Assembly: GCA_963681505.1 (NCBI GenBank)
Contig: OY811971.1
Coordinates: 21,667,353 to 21,731,352, forward strand
From: Eunapius fragilis
Taxonomy: Eukaryota > Porifera > Demospongiae > Spongillida > Spongillidae
Direction: 5' to 3'
Length of the DNA stretch: 64,000 nucleotides
Part shown: positions 24,397 to 36,426 of the stretch, piece after piece
Position numbering within the stretch: the first letter of the stretch is position 1
Layout: each line of letters begins with the position of its first letter
Notes under the pieces: model-generated
What the model was told of the DNA's origin: nothing
The model's database searches: none
The model's input: only the letters and a program-made list of their open reading frames with translations
Translations under genes and position numbers: made by a program

Positions 24397-24936
24397 GGGT
24401 AACTGTTCTATCTATGACCCTGAGTAGGGGGAAACCCTTCACCATGGTTAATAATAGCACAATTGTGTGCCCCACCCCCTATAGCTACTACTGCTACATT
24501 GCTATCCTGCCAACACCTCATACGGTTGCAGTGCAGTTAATTCTTAGTGGTTGGCATGAGCCACAACCCCTAAGGCTGTTCTGATATGACATTGTCGAAG
24601 TCACTGAGGGTGCCAGCTAGAAAAGATCTGCCTGTGCTAACCTAGCTCGCATGTCTCTATGTCATTTAAACTTGTCAGTGCATATGCCTTTAAGATAATT
24701 ATCAATAACAACTTTAATTAGTCAATAACCATACAACTATATAAAATAAGTGTGTTCACAAGAAGGCAATACGAATGGAACTACAGAGTTTCACAATGCA
24801 AACACTCATAGCTTCTAATAACAGCTGCACAGGATTTTTTGTTTCTTCATTGCCATAGTGGATGATAATCTATTGAATGGGAAAAGAGGGTTAATAAAAT
24901 GGTTCCCAATGGCACGGGCAACATGTCAAACCACAC

Positions 24937-25005
24937 ACACATGCACACGCACACACGACAAATACACGCACACACATATACACACGCACATACACACATG
25001 CACAC
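24937..25005 (+). repeat. (CA)n-rich microsatellite
   Basis: Interrupted CA/CACG repeats; a similar short run lies at 25528-25575. Confidence 0.8.
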
Positions 25006-26401
25006 AACCCCAACTAGGTCCAGTACAAATCAATGTGTCAATTTCAAGCTGGAGTGACTGTGGGGGACAGAGAAGGAACACACACTCCTACTCGTTCTTT
25101 CAGTGCAGAATACTAATAGATACTGGGGGGGTCAACAGGTTTGTAAAATGGTCAATGCCCTTCCCTTCCAGGGCTGAAGGGTTTGGTAGAAGGTAAGTGT
25201 GTGTACGAGTGTGTGTGGACATCTGGGAACGAATGGTGATGTATAGTGCAGAATGGATTATCTTATAGTTCCTCTCCTACATGCACACATCAGCATGTCT
25301 GCATTACCACCGTACCTTGGGCTTACAAGAGTACAGGGAATACTGTAACACATTAGATGAGTAGGAAGTTGATTTAAAGGCGTGGTATGGGACAAATACA
25401 TAGGCATGAGGTTTCCAATCTGAACAATCAGGAGACCTGGGTGCTGTTCTGCTCAACCCAGTTTGGCTGTTGTCACTGGTCATGCATGTGTAGCAGGTGT
25501 CAGTACGATGTTTTGGGTGGGCTGGTACACACACACACACACAGACACAAACTCACACAAACGAGCACACACACAAGTACATAGAGGTGGAACACATTCA
25601 ATAGCCATCATGATAAAACAAATGCAAGATGCGAATATAAAGCATTTTTAGACCTATAATTGTGAAAGGTACTATTACTATTTTAACCAAAGTGTTTGCT
25701 CAGACTAGCTGTTGAAGGTGAAGTCCCAGGCTATAAACTGCAGCTGCTAACATGACCTCATTCTTATTCATTACAATCACATTACCCTTATAATCTGATC
25801 ATACATGTAGGGGTGGATGGTGGGTACATGCAGTAAGCCAACTTACTGCCTCTACACCTCCTGTATATTTATATGTCCCAAACCGCTCCTCCCCCCTGAA
25901 GGACTTATTCCAATCCCTTCCTCCCCTACGAAAGGCAGAGTGCCTCACACGTGCTCTCCGGCACTAAGCCATTCAGTAGGGGAGGAGGGGATTGGGACAC
26001 ACAGTGTTTAGAGATGGAACTCACAACCATAGCAACCTTGTTACAGGTCATCCACCATCAGTACAGTTGTCAGTATGATATTTGGGTGGTCACAATAAGC
26101 TTCTCTTCATCACCCAGCAAGCTGGGAGATACCATATCCCTGTACATGTTATAAAAAATAGAGACCTCAAAACAAAGACAAATATCCACAATCAGATATA
26201 GTAATGACATAGGCAGCTGGAACAGACAAATACATAACAACATATGTACATGTACATAGTCTTTGGATATGAATATAATATTACCAAAAGAGTAGTCAAA
26301 AACCATTTCAAACAGTACATCACACTCAGGCCTCTTTTTGTTCTTGACCCTTTGCACTATTGTCACAAGCAAAGGACAAATTGGGTCTCTTTTTTGTCAG
26401 C

Positions 26402-28390
26402 TAGGCTCCTTAACCCCTCACACTCTTGGAGAGTTCACCACACCCACAGGGCTCTTTTGTGTCGGCTATGTTCCTTAACCCCTCACACTCCTGGATCCAC
26501 AGGGCTCTTTTTTGTCGGCTACGCTCCTTAACCCCTCACACTCTTTGGAGAGTTCACCACACCCACAGGGCTCTTTTGTGTCGGCTATGTTCCTTAACCC
26601 CTCACACTCCTGGACCCACAGGGCTCTTTTTGTCGGCTACACTCCTTAACCCGTCGCACTCCTGGAAAGTATGCCACACCCACAGGGCCCTTTTGTGTCG
26701 GCTACACTCCTTAACCCCTCACACTCTTGGAGAGTTCACCACACCCACAGGGCTCTTTTGTGTCAGCTATGTTCCTTAACCCCTCACACCCCTGGACCCA
26801 CAGGGCTCTTTTTTGTCGGCTACGCTCCTTAACCCCTCACACTCTTGGAGAGTTCACAACACCCACGGGGCTCTTTTGTGTCGGCTATGTTCCTTAACCC
26901 CTCACACTCCTGGACCCACAGGGCTCTTTTTGTCGGCTACGCTCCTTAACCCCTCACACTCTTGGAGAGTTCACCACACCCACAGGGCTCTTTTATGTCG
27001 GCTATGTTCCTTAACCCCTCACACTCCTGGACCCACAGGGCTCTTTTTGTCGGCTCCGCTCCTTAACCCCTCACACTCTTGGAGAGTTCACCACACCCAC
27101 AGGGCTCTTTTTGTCGGCTACGCTCCTTAACCCCTCACACTCCTGGAGAGTTCACCACACCCACAGGGCTCTTTTGTGTCGGCTATGTTCCTTAACCCCT
27201 CACACTCCTGGACCCACAGGGCTCTTTTTGTCGGCTACACTCCTTAACCCGTCGCACTCCTGGAAAGTATGCCACACCCACAGGGCCCTTTTGTGTCGGC
27301 TACGCTCCTTAACCCCTCACACTCTTGGAGAGTTCACCACACCCACAGGGCTCTTTTGTGTCGGCTATGTTCCTTAACCCCTCACACTCCTGGACCCACA
27401 GGGCTCTTTTTGTCGGCTACACTCCTTAACCCGTCGCACTCCTGGAAAGTATGCCACACCCACAGGGCCCTTTTGTGTCGGCTACGCTCCTTAACCCCTC
27501 ACACTCTTGGAGAGTTCACCACACCCACAGGGCTCTTTTGTGTTGGCTATGTTCCTTAACCCCTCACACTCCTGGACCCACAGGGCTCTTTATTGTCGGC
27601 TACGCTCCTTAACCCCTCACACTCTTGGAGAGTTCACCACACCCACAGGGCTCTTTTGTGTCGGCTATATTCCTTAACCCCTCACACTCCTGGACCCACA
27701 GGGCTCTTTTTTGTCGGCTACGCTCCTTAACCCCTCACACTCTTGGAGAGTTCACCACACCCACAGGGCTCTTTTGTGTCGGCTATATTCCTTAACCCCT
27801 CACACTCCTGGACCCACAGGGCTCTTTTTGTCGGCTACACTCCTTAACCCGTCGCACTCCTGGAAAGTATGCCAAACCCACAGGGCCCTATTGTGTTGGC
27901 TACGCTCCTTAACCCCTCACACTCTTGGAGAGTTCACCACACCCACATGGCTCTTTGGTGTCAGCTATGTTCCTTAACCCCTCACACCCCTGGACCCACA
28001 GGGCTCTTTTTTGTCAGCTACACTCCTTAACCCCTCACACTCCTGGAAAGTACAAAACACCCACAGGGCTCTTTTTATGTCAGTAATGTTCCTTAACCCC
28101 TCACACTCCTGGTCAATACACCACACCCCACAGGGCTTTTTTTTGTAGGCTACACTCCATAACCCTTCACACTCCAGGAAAGTACACCACACCCACAAAG
28201 CTGTTTTTAGTAGGTTATGTTCCTTAACCCCTCACACTCCTCACCACATCCACAAACGCTCTTTTTTGTAGGATCTTGTTTAACCCCTCTCACTCTACAA
28301 AAGTAATCCACACTCACAGGGCCCTTTTATGTCGGTTTAACCCCCACTCTTTCTTACAAATTAGACCACACCTACAGGGTTCTTTACGCC
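26402..28390 (+). repeat. Higher-order minisatellite (about 117-bp composite unit)
   Basis: Roughly 30 monomers share the core ccttaacccctcacactc, followed by cacccacagggctctttt and gtcggcta. Type A monomers (about 65 bases) carry cttggagagttcacca; type B (about 52) carry cctggacccacagg directly. A and B alternate to give 117-119-bp units from about 26408 to 28000. A third type (gtcgcactcctggaaagtatg, about 64 bases) is inserted at intervals, giving 181-bp spacings. Units at both edges are more divergent. Frames stay open locally but shift between units, so it is not protein coding. Confidence 0.9.
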
Positions 28391-28394
28391 CGCT

Positions 28395-29110
28395 AAGTAG
28401 GCCACACCAACACTACACTGCTCACAACATGAGTAGCTTTGTTACAGGCAATCCACTATCCGCAAGCGAAACGAAGTGGACAATAGAAATGCGAGGGAAA
28501 ATGTACGGGACAATTTAATTTTTTAATCATGATCCATCCAATCATTCACGAATGCGCTTTCAACACGCCCTGATACAATCACACATACACGCCTTACTAC
28601 TTACGTTAAGGAAAGTAGCCATGAGCATTAAATATAATACGAAGTGGCCATTTGATTTGATAACATGTCGCGTGAGATGTACAATAATTACGCAATGGTC
28701 TGGGAACGATATACCTGTCAATTTATTTTGCTCATGGATTTTTATATTCTACAAAACGAGTGTTTTCGCGATGAAAAATACAGTGCTCATCGTTTTATTA
28801 GTTACCTACAATGAGGCATTCTTAAAATCAGGGGTTCATTTAATTAACAATTTGTTGTGTTTTCAAAACATTTTTGCAATCAGAAAGTTAATTTGATCAT
28901 CCTAACGTATAACTTACTATTCATGTCCTCAATTGCTGGCCTTGAAGCGGATAGCACCCCCACCCCACCCCCACTATTCGTATCTGGCCAGAAGCGGACA
29001 GCATCCCGCTCCCCATTTAGCGTATGAATACGCCCCTGGTACGATAGCAGCGAAAGGGAAAAGGGGGGGGGGGCATGGCCAGAATAGTATTACAGCTTTT
29101 GATCTATTTA
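28395..29110. other. No gene recognised; contains a degenerate gcggacagca / poly-C unit near 28950
   Basis: Sequence between the minisatellite and the right subterminal repeats of the TIR element. The stretch cagaagcggacagcatcccg near 28990 belongs to the family arrayed at 34.4-34.6 kb. Confidence 0.5.
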
Positions 29111-29291
29111 TGTGGATAAAGCGTAAGCGTAGCGTTGCGTAGGAATGATGAGCGTAAGCGTAGCGTTTGCGTAGGTATGATAAAGCGTGAGCGTAGCGTT
29201 TGCGTAGGAATAACGAAGCGTTTTGGGAACGTAGCGTGCGACGTAAACGCTACGCATACGTTACGTGTACTTTTTTTTGACCGCTACTGTA

Positions 29292-29760
29292 CATTACCTA
29301 TGTTCAACCACTTCTAGAGTCAAATACTCAGGTATGGAATCCTAGGCTTCATCAGGATATCAATTCCATTGAGAAAGTCCAGCGTTTCAGCTGTCTGAAA
29401 TAGAGCTAAGCTTTCATACATGGATTATGGCGATCGGCTAAAACTTAAATCTTCAATCTCTCGAATATCGCAGGGTATACTTTTGACCTAGTGATGTGCT
29501 ACAAGATAGTGTTTAAAATTGTTGATGTTGACGTATCACTGAGACTTCTTTTGTATTAACTCTAATCTTCATTTTACTAGAGGAAACCACTATAAACTTA
29601 TGTCCAGGTCAATATCACATTATAATTTTCATCTAAACTTTTTTCTGAACGTGTCATACCAATTTGGAAATCACTGCCCAACTTAGTAGTATCTGCATCC
29701 TCCATCAGCACTTTTAAAGCTCATCTGAGTCAATGTGGACCTAATCCCCTTTATAAACTA
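29292..29760 (+). pseudogene. Non-LTR retrotransposon reverse transcriptase, 3' part (interrupted)
   Basis: Continues the frame block that ended at 22602: YITYVQPLLESNTQVWNPRL, INSIEKVQRFSCL, then DLVMCYKIVFKIVDV and RVIPIWKSLPNLVVSASSI. This is the typical C-terminal tail of non-LTR reverse transcriptases (YVRPLLE...VWNP...IExVQR...WNxLP). Several stops make it inactive. It lies directly after the TA duplication of the 6.7-kb insertion. Confidence 0.85.
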
Positions 29761-29769
29761 TTCCCATAT

Positions 29770-30500
29770 AAATAGTAGTAGTAGGCAGTTTATAAGTGCA
29801 TTCTTATACCATTACTTGCATTTTGGGTGTACAAAACTATATATTATTATATATTATTATTTTTGTATCCAGTTAGACCTAGAAACCGCACTTGATGCTT
29901 CGTTTCCGGCAGTGGAAATGTCACCAGTTCTATTCAGATTGCTACGAAGAGCTTATTTACAAAAATCAAGGTCAAAAAACGTATAGAACAGTCTTTGCAC
30001 GCCCAGAAAGGATTCACATAGCTTCATTTCGCAGTTTTTATTAAAAACTCCCGAAGATTCGTTCACTAGAACTTCAAACACGTTTTTAGACAAACCTTAC
30101 TTTTCATGAATTGGGTGGAATACATTCGAGACTCTACATGATACGGATTTCACCAAAACCAGCTATAAGACATTTTCCCGCCAAACTCAAAAGGTTGTTT
30201 CCATTATTAAATATTGACGGCGCAACACCTTCTACTGTAAAATGTATGGCTCACGTGACCGGTTTCCAATCTCCCTGTCTAAATAATCTATGGCTGAACC
30301 ACCCGCAGCGCTATGTAACACGCTCCCAGAGACAGTTTGAAAATGCGCCGCGTATCTTAATAACCGAAGACCAAAGATAACATATGCAAGGACTTAAAAT
30401 TGTACCCCACGTGGCTATTTAGAAGATTTGTTTTTGAAGGCGAGAGCTTAGAACAAGTCGCTTTTTCCGCCAAGCTACATATAGCCGCCATTTATGGGTC
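29770..30500. other. No gene recognised
   Basis: AT-rich flank of the piggyBac remnant; small ORFs without motif. Confidence 0.4.
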
Positions 30501-30503
30501 AGT

Positions 30504-32627
30504 GTGGTGCAATGGAACGATGGAGGATTCACTACAGCCATTGCAAAAGATTTGCAGCGTGATTCGGATCTAAAAGAAGCCCCGGTTTGCTCCTCTAGTA
30601 AGCAAACTCGTAGAGCCTGGATCAAGTTGAAGAATGTGAAGCTACTTCGTCTGAAAGTAGTAGTAGCAGCGATGATGATAGCGATGAGACGAGGCAAGCA
30701 TCTGTATATATTATCTCTGGCATATGTAGGTATTATCGTAAAACTCATTTCCTGTTCAATGTAGAAATGAGGTCGACGTCACTGCCTTTCATGATGAAAG
30801 AGCTAAAGTTACAAACAACACACAACCACTTTTACTTCCCCACGGCCGTTCATAGAAGACACGTGAAAAGTTGCCAATTGATCCAGCAGTGGCGTCTGGT
30901 TGCGGTGGCCATATTTAGTAGATGATCAGTCGAAAACAAACTTTGACTATGTCAGCCTAATGTATCCTATGTGTGGCCTTGACAGTATGCTGCAACACAC
31001 TAATCAGAATGCTGTGGCAAACGGTATTTCTCAGTGTGTCAACAAAGGAGAGTTTCTAAAATTCCTTGGTTTGCGACTTGCTATGGCCTGTGAACCTAGG
31101 AGAGGTCCAATTTCTGTTTACTGGGAAACTTGTTCTGAAGCTGGCACTGTATACACAGGTGCAGACTTTGGTAGCCGCTTCAAAATGTCCAGGCACAGAT
31201 TTCAAGATATACTGAAAGTCTTCAGCTTTGCTCTACAACGTAGGGTGTGCACACTAGTGATGTAAGTCATGCTAACTTGTCTTCACGCGTTACTATAATT
31301 CATTTGTGTACTCAACAGGATCTTTGGCAAGCTAAATCATTGAAGACTTCAATCTCACTCAAAGGAGAAATTGTATTCCAGGTTGTCAAATAGTAGTGGA
31401 TGAGTGCATGAGCTCTTGGAATGGTGCTGATGGTGAATTTGTGGCCGAAGGAATGCCTCATAAGACTAAAGTTGCGCGCAAACCGGAAGTGATGGGTGCA
31501 GAAATGAAGTCAATGGCATGTGGAGAAACAGGTATTCTCTTGAAACAGGATATAATGGTAGGAAAGGAAGCAAATCAAAGAAAAGATTATGCCCAACTGT
31601 ATGGTGAGGGAACAGCAGTAACGTTACGCTTGACCCAGGAATATTATGGCAGTGGTCAGGTTGTTCATGCAGATTCTGCATTTTCATCACTTTTGGCCCT
31701 GCAGGAAAGGGGACGGCACTTTATGTAAACGGCACACAAAGAGTACCCTCTAGCTTATCTAGAGTCGTGGGCACTTGGTCATGAGAGTGAAAAAGAACCA
31801 GCGAGAGGAGAGTTTTGTTTTTTGAAAGCAGAGGTTGAGAATGGCTTGCCCTTTTATGCTCTTGGCTGGGCTGATCGAAAGCTAAAGACAGTCATATCGA
31901 ATGTGGGTACAACTAATCCTGGTACCCCTAGCAAGCGTAGGAAAAACAAAAAGAAAATGGTTGATGGCATATGGGAAACTGTTTCATATTTCAAGGAGGT
32001 GAAACGACCTGCCATGGTAGTAGAATTTTTTTAGCTGTTTTGCAACCATTGATAGGCATGACCATCTACGGGATCCCTTGCTTTTGAACGTGAGTGTTAT
32101 GCACATAAATGGTGGCATCGCATTTATGCAACAGTAATTGGAATGTGCATAGTAGATGCATACTTGGCATACAAGTTTGAAGTAGAATAAGCTTATGGAT
32201 CTCCAGATCATTTCAGAAATTTTATTGGGAAACTGGCTTATGAACTCATAAATAATGTCTTTCAGAGTGACAGCTTAATACTTTGAGATATTCCATCTGT
32301 ACAGGTAAGTGATTTCTGGCATTGGTAAAAATAATATTCTCTTTTGTATCTTAGGTTCAAACACAGCACATCCGTATTCCTTTGTCATCTTAACCTATGT
32401 ATGCTACTTGTGCACAACAAGTCCAGTTGAGATGCAAAGTATGCCATAGAATATCATCATTCTGTTGTCAAGGATGCTCAGACATCACAACTGAAAGTAT
32501 TTACAGTCTGCAAATCAAACACAAAACGAAACTGCTTCCAGTACCACTTATATCAAGTATAATTGTATTCAGTTTATTGTTACCATATATCTTGATTGAT
32601 TGGCGTGATTTAAGTATCATTTATTAA
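30504..32627 (+). pseudogene. piggyBac-type transposase, broken (DDE_Tnp_1_7 family)
   Basis: An acidic leader (SSESSSSSDDDSDETRQ near 30640-30710) precedes NKGEFLKFLGLRLAMACEPR and MSRHRFQDILKVFSFA, the piggyBac N-terminal region. An intron-like gap (31265-31318, gtaagt...caacag) is followed by IPGCQIVVDECMSSWNG, GMPHKTKVARKPEVMGAE and VHADSAFSS. These hold the first two catalytic Asp regions (VDE and ADS). Then come TAHKEYPLAYLESW, GWADRKLKTVISNVGTT, RHDHLRQGSLAFERECYAHK and WWHRIYATVIGMCIVDAYLA. A Cys-rich tail near 32400-32480 (LRCKVCHRISSFCCQGCSDI) matches the usual C-terminal zinc region. An in-frame TAA at 31726, another near 32037, one near 32392 and shifts near 30620 and 31340 make it a pseudogene. 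Terminal repeats were not located. Confidence 0.85.
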
Positions 32628-32639
32628 TAGTTATTTTCG

Positions 32640-33380
32640 CAAACAGTTGAGTCCACATTACTATGTATTGTATAAGGAATTAAATTACGTTAAAAAGTAA
32701 CCACAATTAAGCATAATGCTCATCCAATTATTAACATATTCATTGTTTTTACATACAACAAAATGAGTCCAAGGAAACATAAAAAATAATCTATTGTATC
32801 AAATATGACACAGAACTACTTGTCTCCATTCTTCAAAATGTTTCATCAAGTTAAACTGTTCTGTAAAATGTTGCTAAATGTGGATGTCTAATTTGAGAAT
32901 AGCAAAAATAAAAGCAAATAAGCAGCTATATTGTGAAAGTTTATTTCAAATATTTACTAAATGTAAATTGCGTCAGGTTTCTGAAAAGTAATACATCCCA
33001 TATTGGAAACAACTCGATTTAACTTATAGATAAAAGAATCTAAATCGCTCGATTGTTGAATTCAAACTTTTGAGTAAACCCATTACATTTTCAAATTTAC
33101 TACTCATGCAGCTACGTTATAGGTAGGTACACAAAATATGAGTTGTAAAACAAGGATAAATACAGCATGAAAAAATGTCTTTACTTTGCAAAAATACTGA
33201 TCAGTTTAAAAAACACAGCGTAAACAGTCGTCCTTATGTATAGACAAAACATGAGCTTAAATAAGGACGATTAGCGGGAGAATAAAGATTAAATGTCACT
33301 GGTTGACTAATCGCCAAATAATTTGTTTCCTGTGCCCCTTGGTGGACAAATGTGCTCCGCGGGGGACACCCAGGACAATA
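32640..33380. other. No gene recognised; a partial palindromic-element end at 33340-33383
   Basis: AT-rich. The short stretch ggtggacaaatgt ... acccaggacaatagac resembles the right terminus of the palindromic element at 47.4-47.9 kb. Confidence 0.45.
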
Positions 33381-33849
33381 GACATTATGCACTTATCAAT
33401 GCCACCCGGTACCCCCCCCCCCCCCGTACGGGCAAGGGTCGGGGTTTGACATCGTGTCATATCAATCTATACTGCGGTATGCTGTCAAATCCTCCCTATC
33501 TAAGGGGTCGGCGGTTTGACCATAGGTTTTGATGTATAGTTTTAATTGGTCTGTTTTATTCAAGCCAGGTTTTTATGCGCGAGCACGGGCATACAAACCG
33601 CGGAAGAAGCTAAACACGAGTCCGTGAATTGCATTTTGTATGTGAGGCGGCCAAAAATAGACCAGGCGAATGAAGGTTGCACTCATCAATCGGTAGCTGC
33701 ATGTAGCCGGGCGGAATGATGATCATGCATATGACTAGAAGCTGACGTCCCAGGTATATAGTTTATACATGTACATAGCCTTCTAGCTCCTAGCTTTATT
33801 TATTTATATACACTTATCAAAAATTTATGCTGATATATGGAAATTTTCA

Positions 33850-34070
33850 AAAAAGAACTGATGAAATATACACACACAAAAAAGACAATATTCACATACA
33901 ACAGTGAGTGCAGATATAGGTTTCAGATGTTGGTACATCAATAAGACCCTCACATGAGGCACAGTACCACATATCACGCTACCAAAAGTCAGACTCATTA
34001 TCATCGTATACTCCAGCACACCACAAGTATTGCAGGGAGGCAGGTCCTCCATTGCTGCATGGAACAGCCA
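33850..34070 (-). pseudogene. PHD-finger-like segment, decayed
   Basis: After an acceptor (tttctttccctacag) the minus strand reads CAGVYDDNESDFW, a stop, then RDMWYCASCEGLIDVPTSET and YICTHC. PHD fingers end W-Y-H-x-x-C-x-G-L ... C-x-x-C; here the spacing fits but the His is Cys and a TAG interrupts the upstream Cys pair. It lies inside the TTA-flanked TIR element, downstream and on the same strand as the exon at 34667-34875. The match is suggestive, not certain. Confidence 0.45.
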
Positions 34071-34359
34071 CTGTAGGGAAAGAAAAGAAAAAGCACACAT
34101 GTAACGTTTAAGAGCATGTACGCACCCTTATACCAAGACATTTTGATGCTTATCGGTATGTGGTCTCACGTGTTTAGATAGATTATCCAATATCTACCAG
34201 TTGTTTGGAAGATAATTCCGGCATGGGTAAACTAAAAGGCCTATCACTACATGTAGCCGAGATGTCGATGTAGAATTTGCATGAATATTATTAGGGCTGG
34301 GAGGTTTAGGGGGTTGCAACCTCCCCTTTCATATAAGGTACCTTCCCCTCTTCTGCTAA

Positions 34360-34433
34360 GCAGCCGCCCCCCCCCCCCCCCCCCCCCCCACCAACCCTTC
34401 CCCGCTTTTTGTATCGGGCCTGAAGCGGACAGC

Positions 34434-34464
<31 letters not shown>

Positions 34465-34640
34465 ACGCCTTTTGTTCGGGCCTGAAGCGGACAGCACCCC
34501 CCCCGCTTTTCGTTCGGGCCTGAAGCTAACAGCACCACCCCACCCCCCGCTTTTCGTATCGGGCCTCAAGCGAACAGCACCCCCCCCCCCCCCCCCCCCC
34601 CCCCCCCGCTTTTTGTATCGCGGGTCTCAACCCCCCCTTT
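34360..34640 (+). repeat. GC-rich minisatellite with long poly(C) spacers
   Basis: Four to five copies of cgctttttgtatcgggcctg-aagcggacagca, each followed by a C run of 8 to about 30. The same unit occurs singly near 28975 and, inverted, at 62330-62390. Confidence 0.9.
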
Positions 34641-34666
34641 TGGAAAATCCTGTATCCGCCCCTGCC

Positions 34667-34875
34667 TGGAGATCAACTAAGACCTTCCGCTCACCCCATT
34701 GCTCTTCTATCTGTATCAGTACACTAATATGCTCAACTTCGCCGCCAAGAACGTCGCAGAATGCTGTCTTTACCACTTTGACTTTGTCAATGGACAGTCC
34801 CTCCTCCGCACTTGAAAATTTTACGATTCTCCTATTGTCTCCCAAACACACTAGAACACTTTTCCCTTGCGCCAT
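34667..34875 (-). CDS. First exon of an unknown gene, cut by a MITE end
   Basis: Starts ATG-GCG in the minus strand after a short leader and encodes about 70 residues: MAQGKSVLVCLGDNRRIVKF, a middle with KVVKTAFCDVLGGE, then VLIQIEEQWGERKVLVDLQ. The frame runs directly into GCAGGGGCGGATACAGG, a MITE terminus, at 34673. A related segment (TAFSDV ... IPIQIEAQWG) lies at 55268-55340, and a weaker one (VIVVVQEGNNKQFRV) at 61582. All three sit near a ggatttgac motif. I do not recognise the family; a domain recurrent in a transposon family is likely because this copy is inside a TIR element. Confidence 0.45.
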
Positions 34876-36004
34876 ATTTCAATACAAGTACATGTACAAT
34901 AGTTAGGTGTGGCTATAATGTCAAATCCCCTATCATATCTAAACACGTCACGCCGGTCAAATATTGTCAAATCCCCTCCTAATCCCGGCATCGCCCGTAC
35001 GGGGGGAGGGGAGGGGGGGGGGGGGGGGGGGGGGGGTACCGGGTGGCATTGATAAGTGCATTAATATGACATTCATTCTTGGGTAAGTTACTTCTCTACC
35101 ATGCCAGCCCTTTATGTGACTCTTTGACATTCCCTCTGTTGTGATCTGAATCCCTGGCCAAATAATTCTCACCATTAGCAGCCACAATCCATTAGCAGCC
35201 ACAATAGAGTGAAGAGGTAATTGTAACCCACTACATCCATCAAGTAAGGCTTCCCTCCAAACATCACCCCCCTGACCAATGTCACGCATCAATCATCGAT
35301 TTGTTATCCAGATACTACTATCATGTATATCACCAAGGAACCCACAACGGCACTTGGGTACCCACAACGGCACTTCCACTTCATATCTTCATCGCGGACA
35401 GTTTCTACATAGCCACAATGTTAATTTGCAATACAAGCAAACAAAATTATACCCTTCCATCGGACTGCCCTCGATCTGTATCGGTCACCTTGAGTTTGAG
35501 GCTTTTAACTGATCATGCACCTCTTCCTATATTAATAGAAAATAATTTGCTCTCTCCTAGATTAGGATTTTAAGAACACCCGCGTATACGATTAAACGCT
35601 CTCCAGGTTTCGTTGTAATGTTGGAATTGAAATCGCTATTCGCATTCATTCCCGTCAGCATTTTGTCACGTCTTAGTAAGTCGAGGACACATAATGTAGG
35701 CCTCGCTGAGCCACAACACGAAATGGTTCGTCTACAAAGAATGGTGGAAGTCAAAATCCATGCAATCCTGCGGAGAAACGAACCGGTGGGCGCAGACTCA
35801 ACTTGAATACACAGGTTGTCCAACGCTTCTCGTGATCGAACTTGATTCGGAAGAGCCTCCATCCCACTCCTGACACCAATGTGGCGTATCCAAGCGAAAA
35901 ATTCTATGATTGTCAACATCTTATACAATGCGGACAAGCCATTCACAAAAGCCTATATAAGGTTAAAGTTCACAAAGGCTGGTTCCGTTTCATGAAGTGC
36001 GCAG

Positions 36005-36208
36005 GTGATCGTGCACAAAGGAGAAATGGTTGTCCGCCCGGATTCACGACTTGCGTTCTTTTGTATAACAGCTGTCATGACGGGCATGAACATCATGTCA
36101 GCATCGTCCGCACCCGTTCAAAAAAGATTGGCGCCTAAATGCTCTGGGGACAGTGCAGCAGAGATTTCCTCAATCCTTACTGGTGTCTTTGTTGCCATTA
36201 AAGTCATG
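36005..36208 (+). CDS. Unknown exon conserved in both duplication copies (copy 1, exon a)
   Basis: A 204-base, 68-codon open exon between an acceptor (gcgcag) and a donor (ATG|gtatgc). It encodes VIVHKGEMVVRPDSRLAFFC, then hydrophobic ITAVMTGMNIM, SAPVQKRLAPKCSGDSAAE and ILTGVFVAIKVM. The matching exon at 46312-46515 has exactly the same length, no indel and no stop, while flanking introns differ. That supports real coding use before or after duplication. A second exon follows at 36280. Two short hydrophobic segments are present; no family recognised. Confidence 0.5.
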
Positions 36209-36279
36209 GTATGCTTTTAATGTTCATGCATGTTAGTACATTACCTGCATATATAATTAATACCTTAACTTCATATAAG

Positions 36280-36426
36280 GAAACGAAGATTCTGCCTAGA
36301 TCCATCCCAGGTATGTCAACTCTGGATACCCTTTTACAACTTCATGACAGTTTCACTGCAACAACGCCCCAGAACCCCAATCTAAAACCATTTCTCGATC
36401 CTGTATCGAACCAGATACTTTTATGG
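36280..36426 (+). CDS. Unknown exon conserved in both duplication copies (copy 1, exon b)
   Basis: A 147-base, phase-0 exon after atataag: ETKILPRSIPGMSTLDTLLQ, LHDSFTATTPQNPNLKPFLD, PVSNQILLW. The copy at 46596-46742 is the same length, with synonymous and non-synonymous changes and no indel. The donor here is TGG|gttagc against TGG|gtaagc in copy 2, so splicing may be weaker in copy 1. Function unknown. Confidence 0.5.

Larger units (their letters stand above)
22605..29289. mobile_element. 6.7-kb TIR element inserted in a non-LTR retrotransposon, TA target duplication
   Basis: The left terminus CAGTAGCGGTCAAAAAAAAG and about 35 further bases are repeated inverted at 29235-29289 with one or two differences. 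TA flanks both sides (22603-22604 and 29290-29291), and the two halves of a reverse transcriptase lie outside. TA duplication and a CAGT..GGTCAAAA end resemble Tc1/mariner elements. Subterminal arrays of GTAGCGTTT-like units sit inside both ends (22640-22760 and 29120-29240). No transposase frame was found. The cargo is microsatellites, poly(C)/poly(G) tracts, MITE fragments and the 26.4-28.4 kb minisatellite. Confidence 0.85.
33388..35060. mobile_element. TIR element carrying coding fragments, TTA target duplication
   Basis: TGCACTTATCAATGCCACCC followed by a poly(C) run and CCGTACGGGC opens the left end and is present inverted at the right end. TTA lies immediately outside both termini (33385-33387 and 35061-35063), as for PIF/Harbinger-type insertions. 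Inside, past a further ggggtttgaca / ggggatttgaca motif near each end, lie a PHD-like segment, a 4-5-copy GC-rich minisatellite and an exon starting at an ATG at 34875, the last two in a plausible order on the minus strand. No transposase domain was recognised. Confidence 0.75.

Noticed and set aside
26244..28198. SATLLNPSHSW-type ORFs over the minisatellite
   Set aside because: Frames shift between monomers and have no start context; they are repeat artefacts.
26402..28390. Interstitial telomere-like array because of ttaacccc
   Set aside because: The motif occurs once per 50-65-bp monomer, not as a hexamer tandem.
35557..35946. 129-codon minus ORF in duplication copy 1
   Set aside because: Parts are alike in copy 2 but broken by several stops and shifts there, and I recognise no family; left uncalled.
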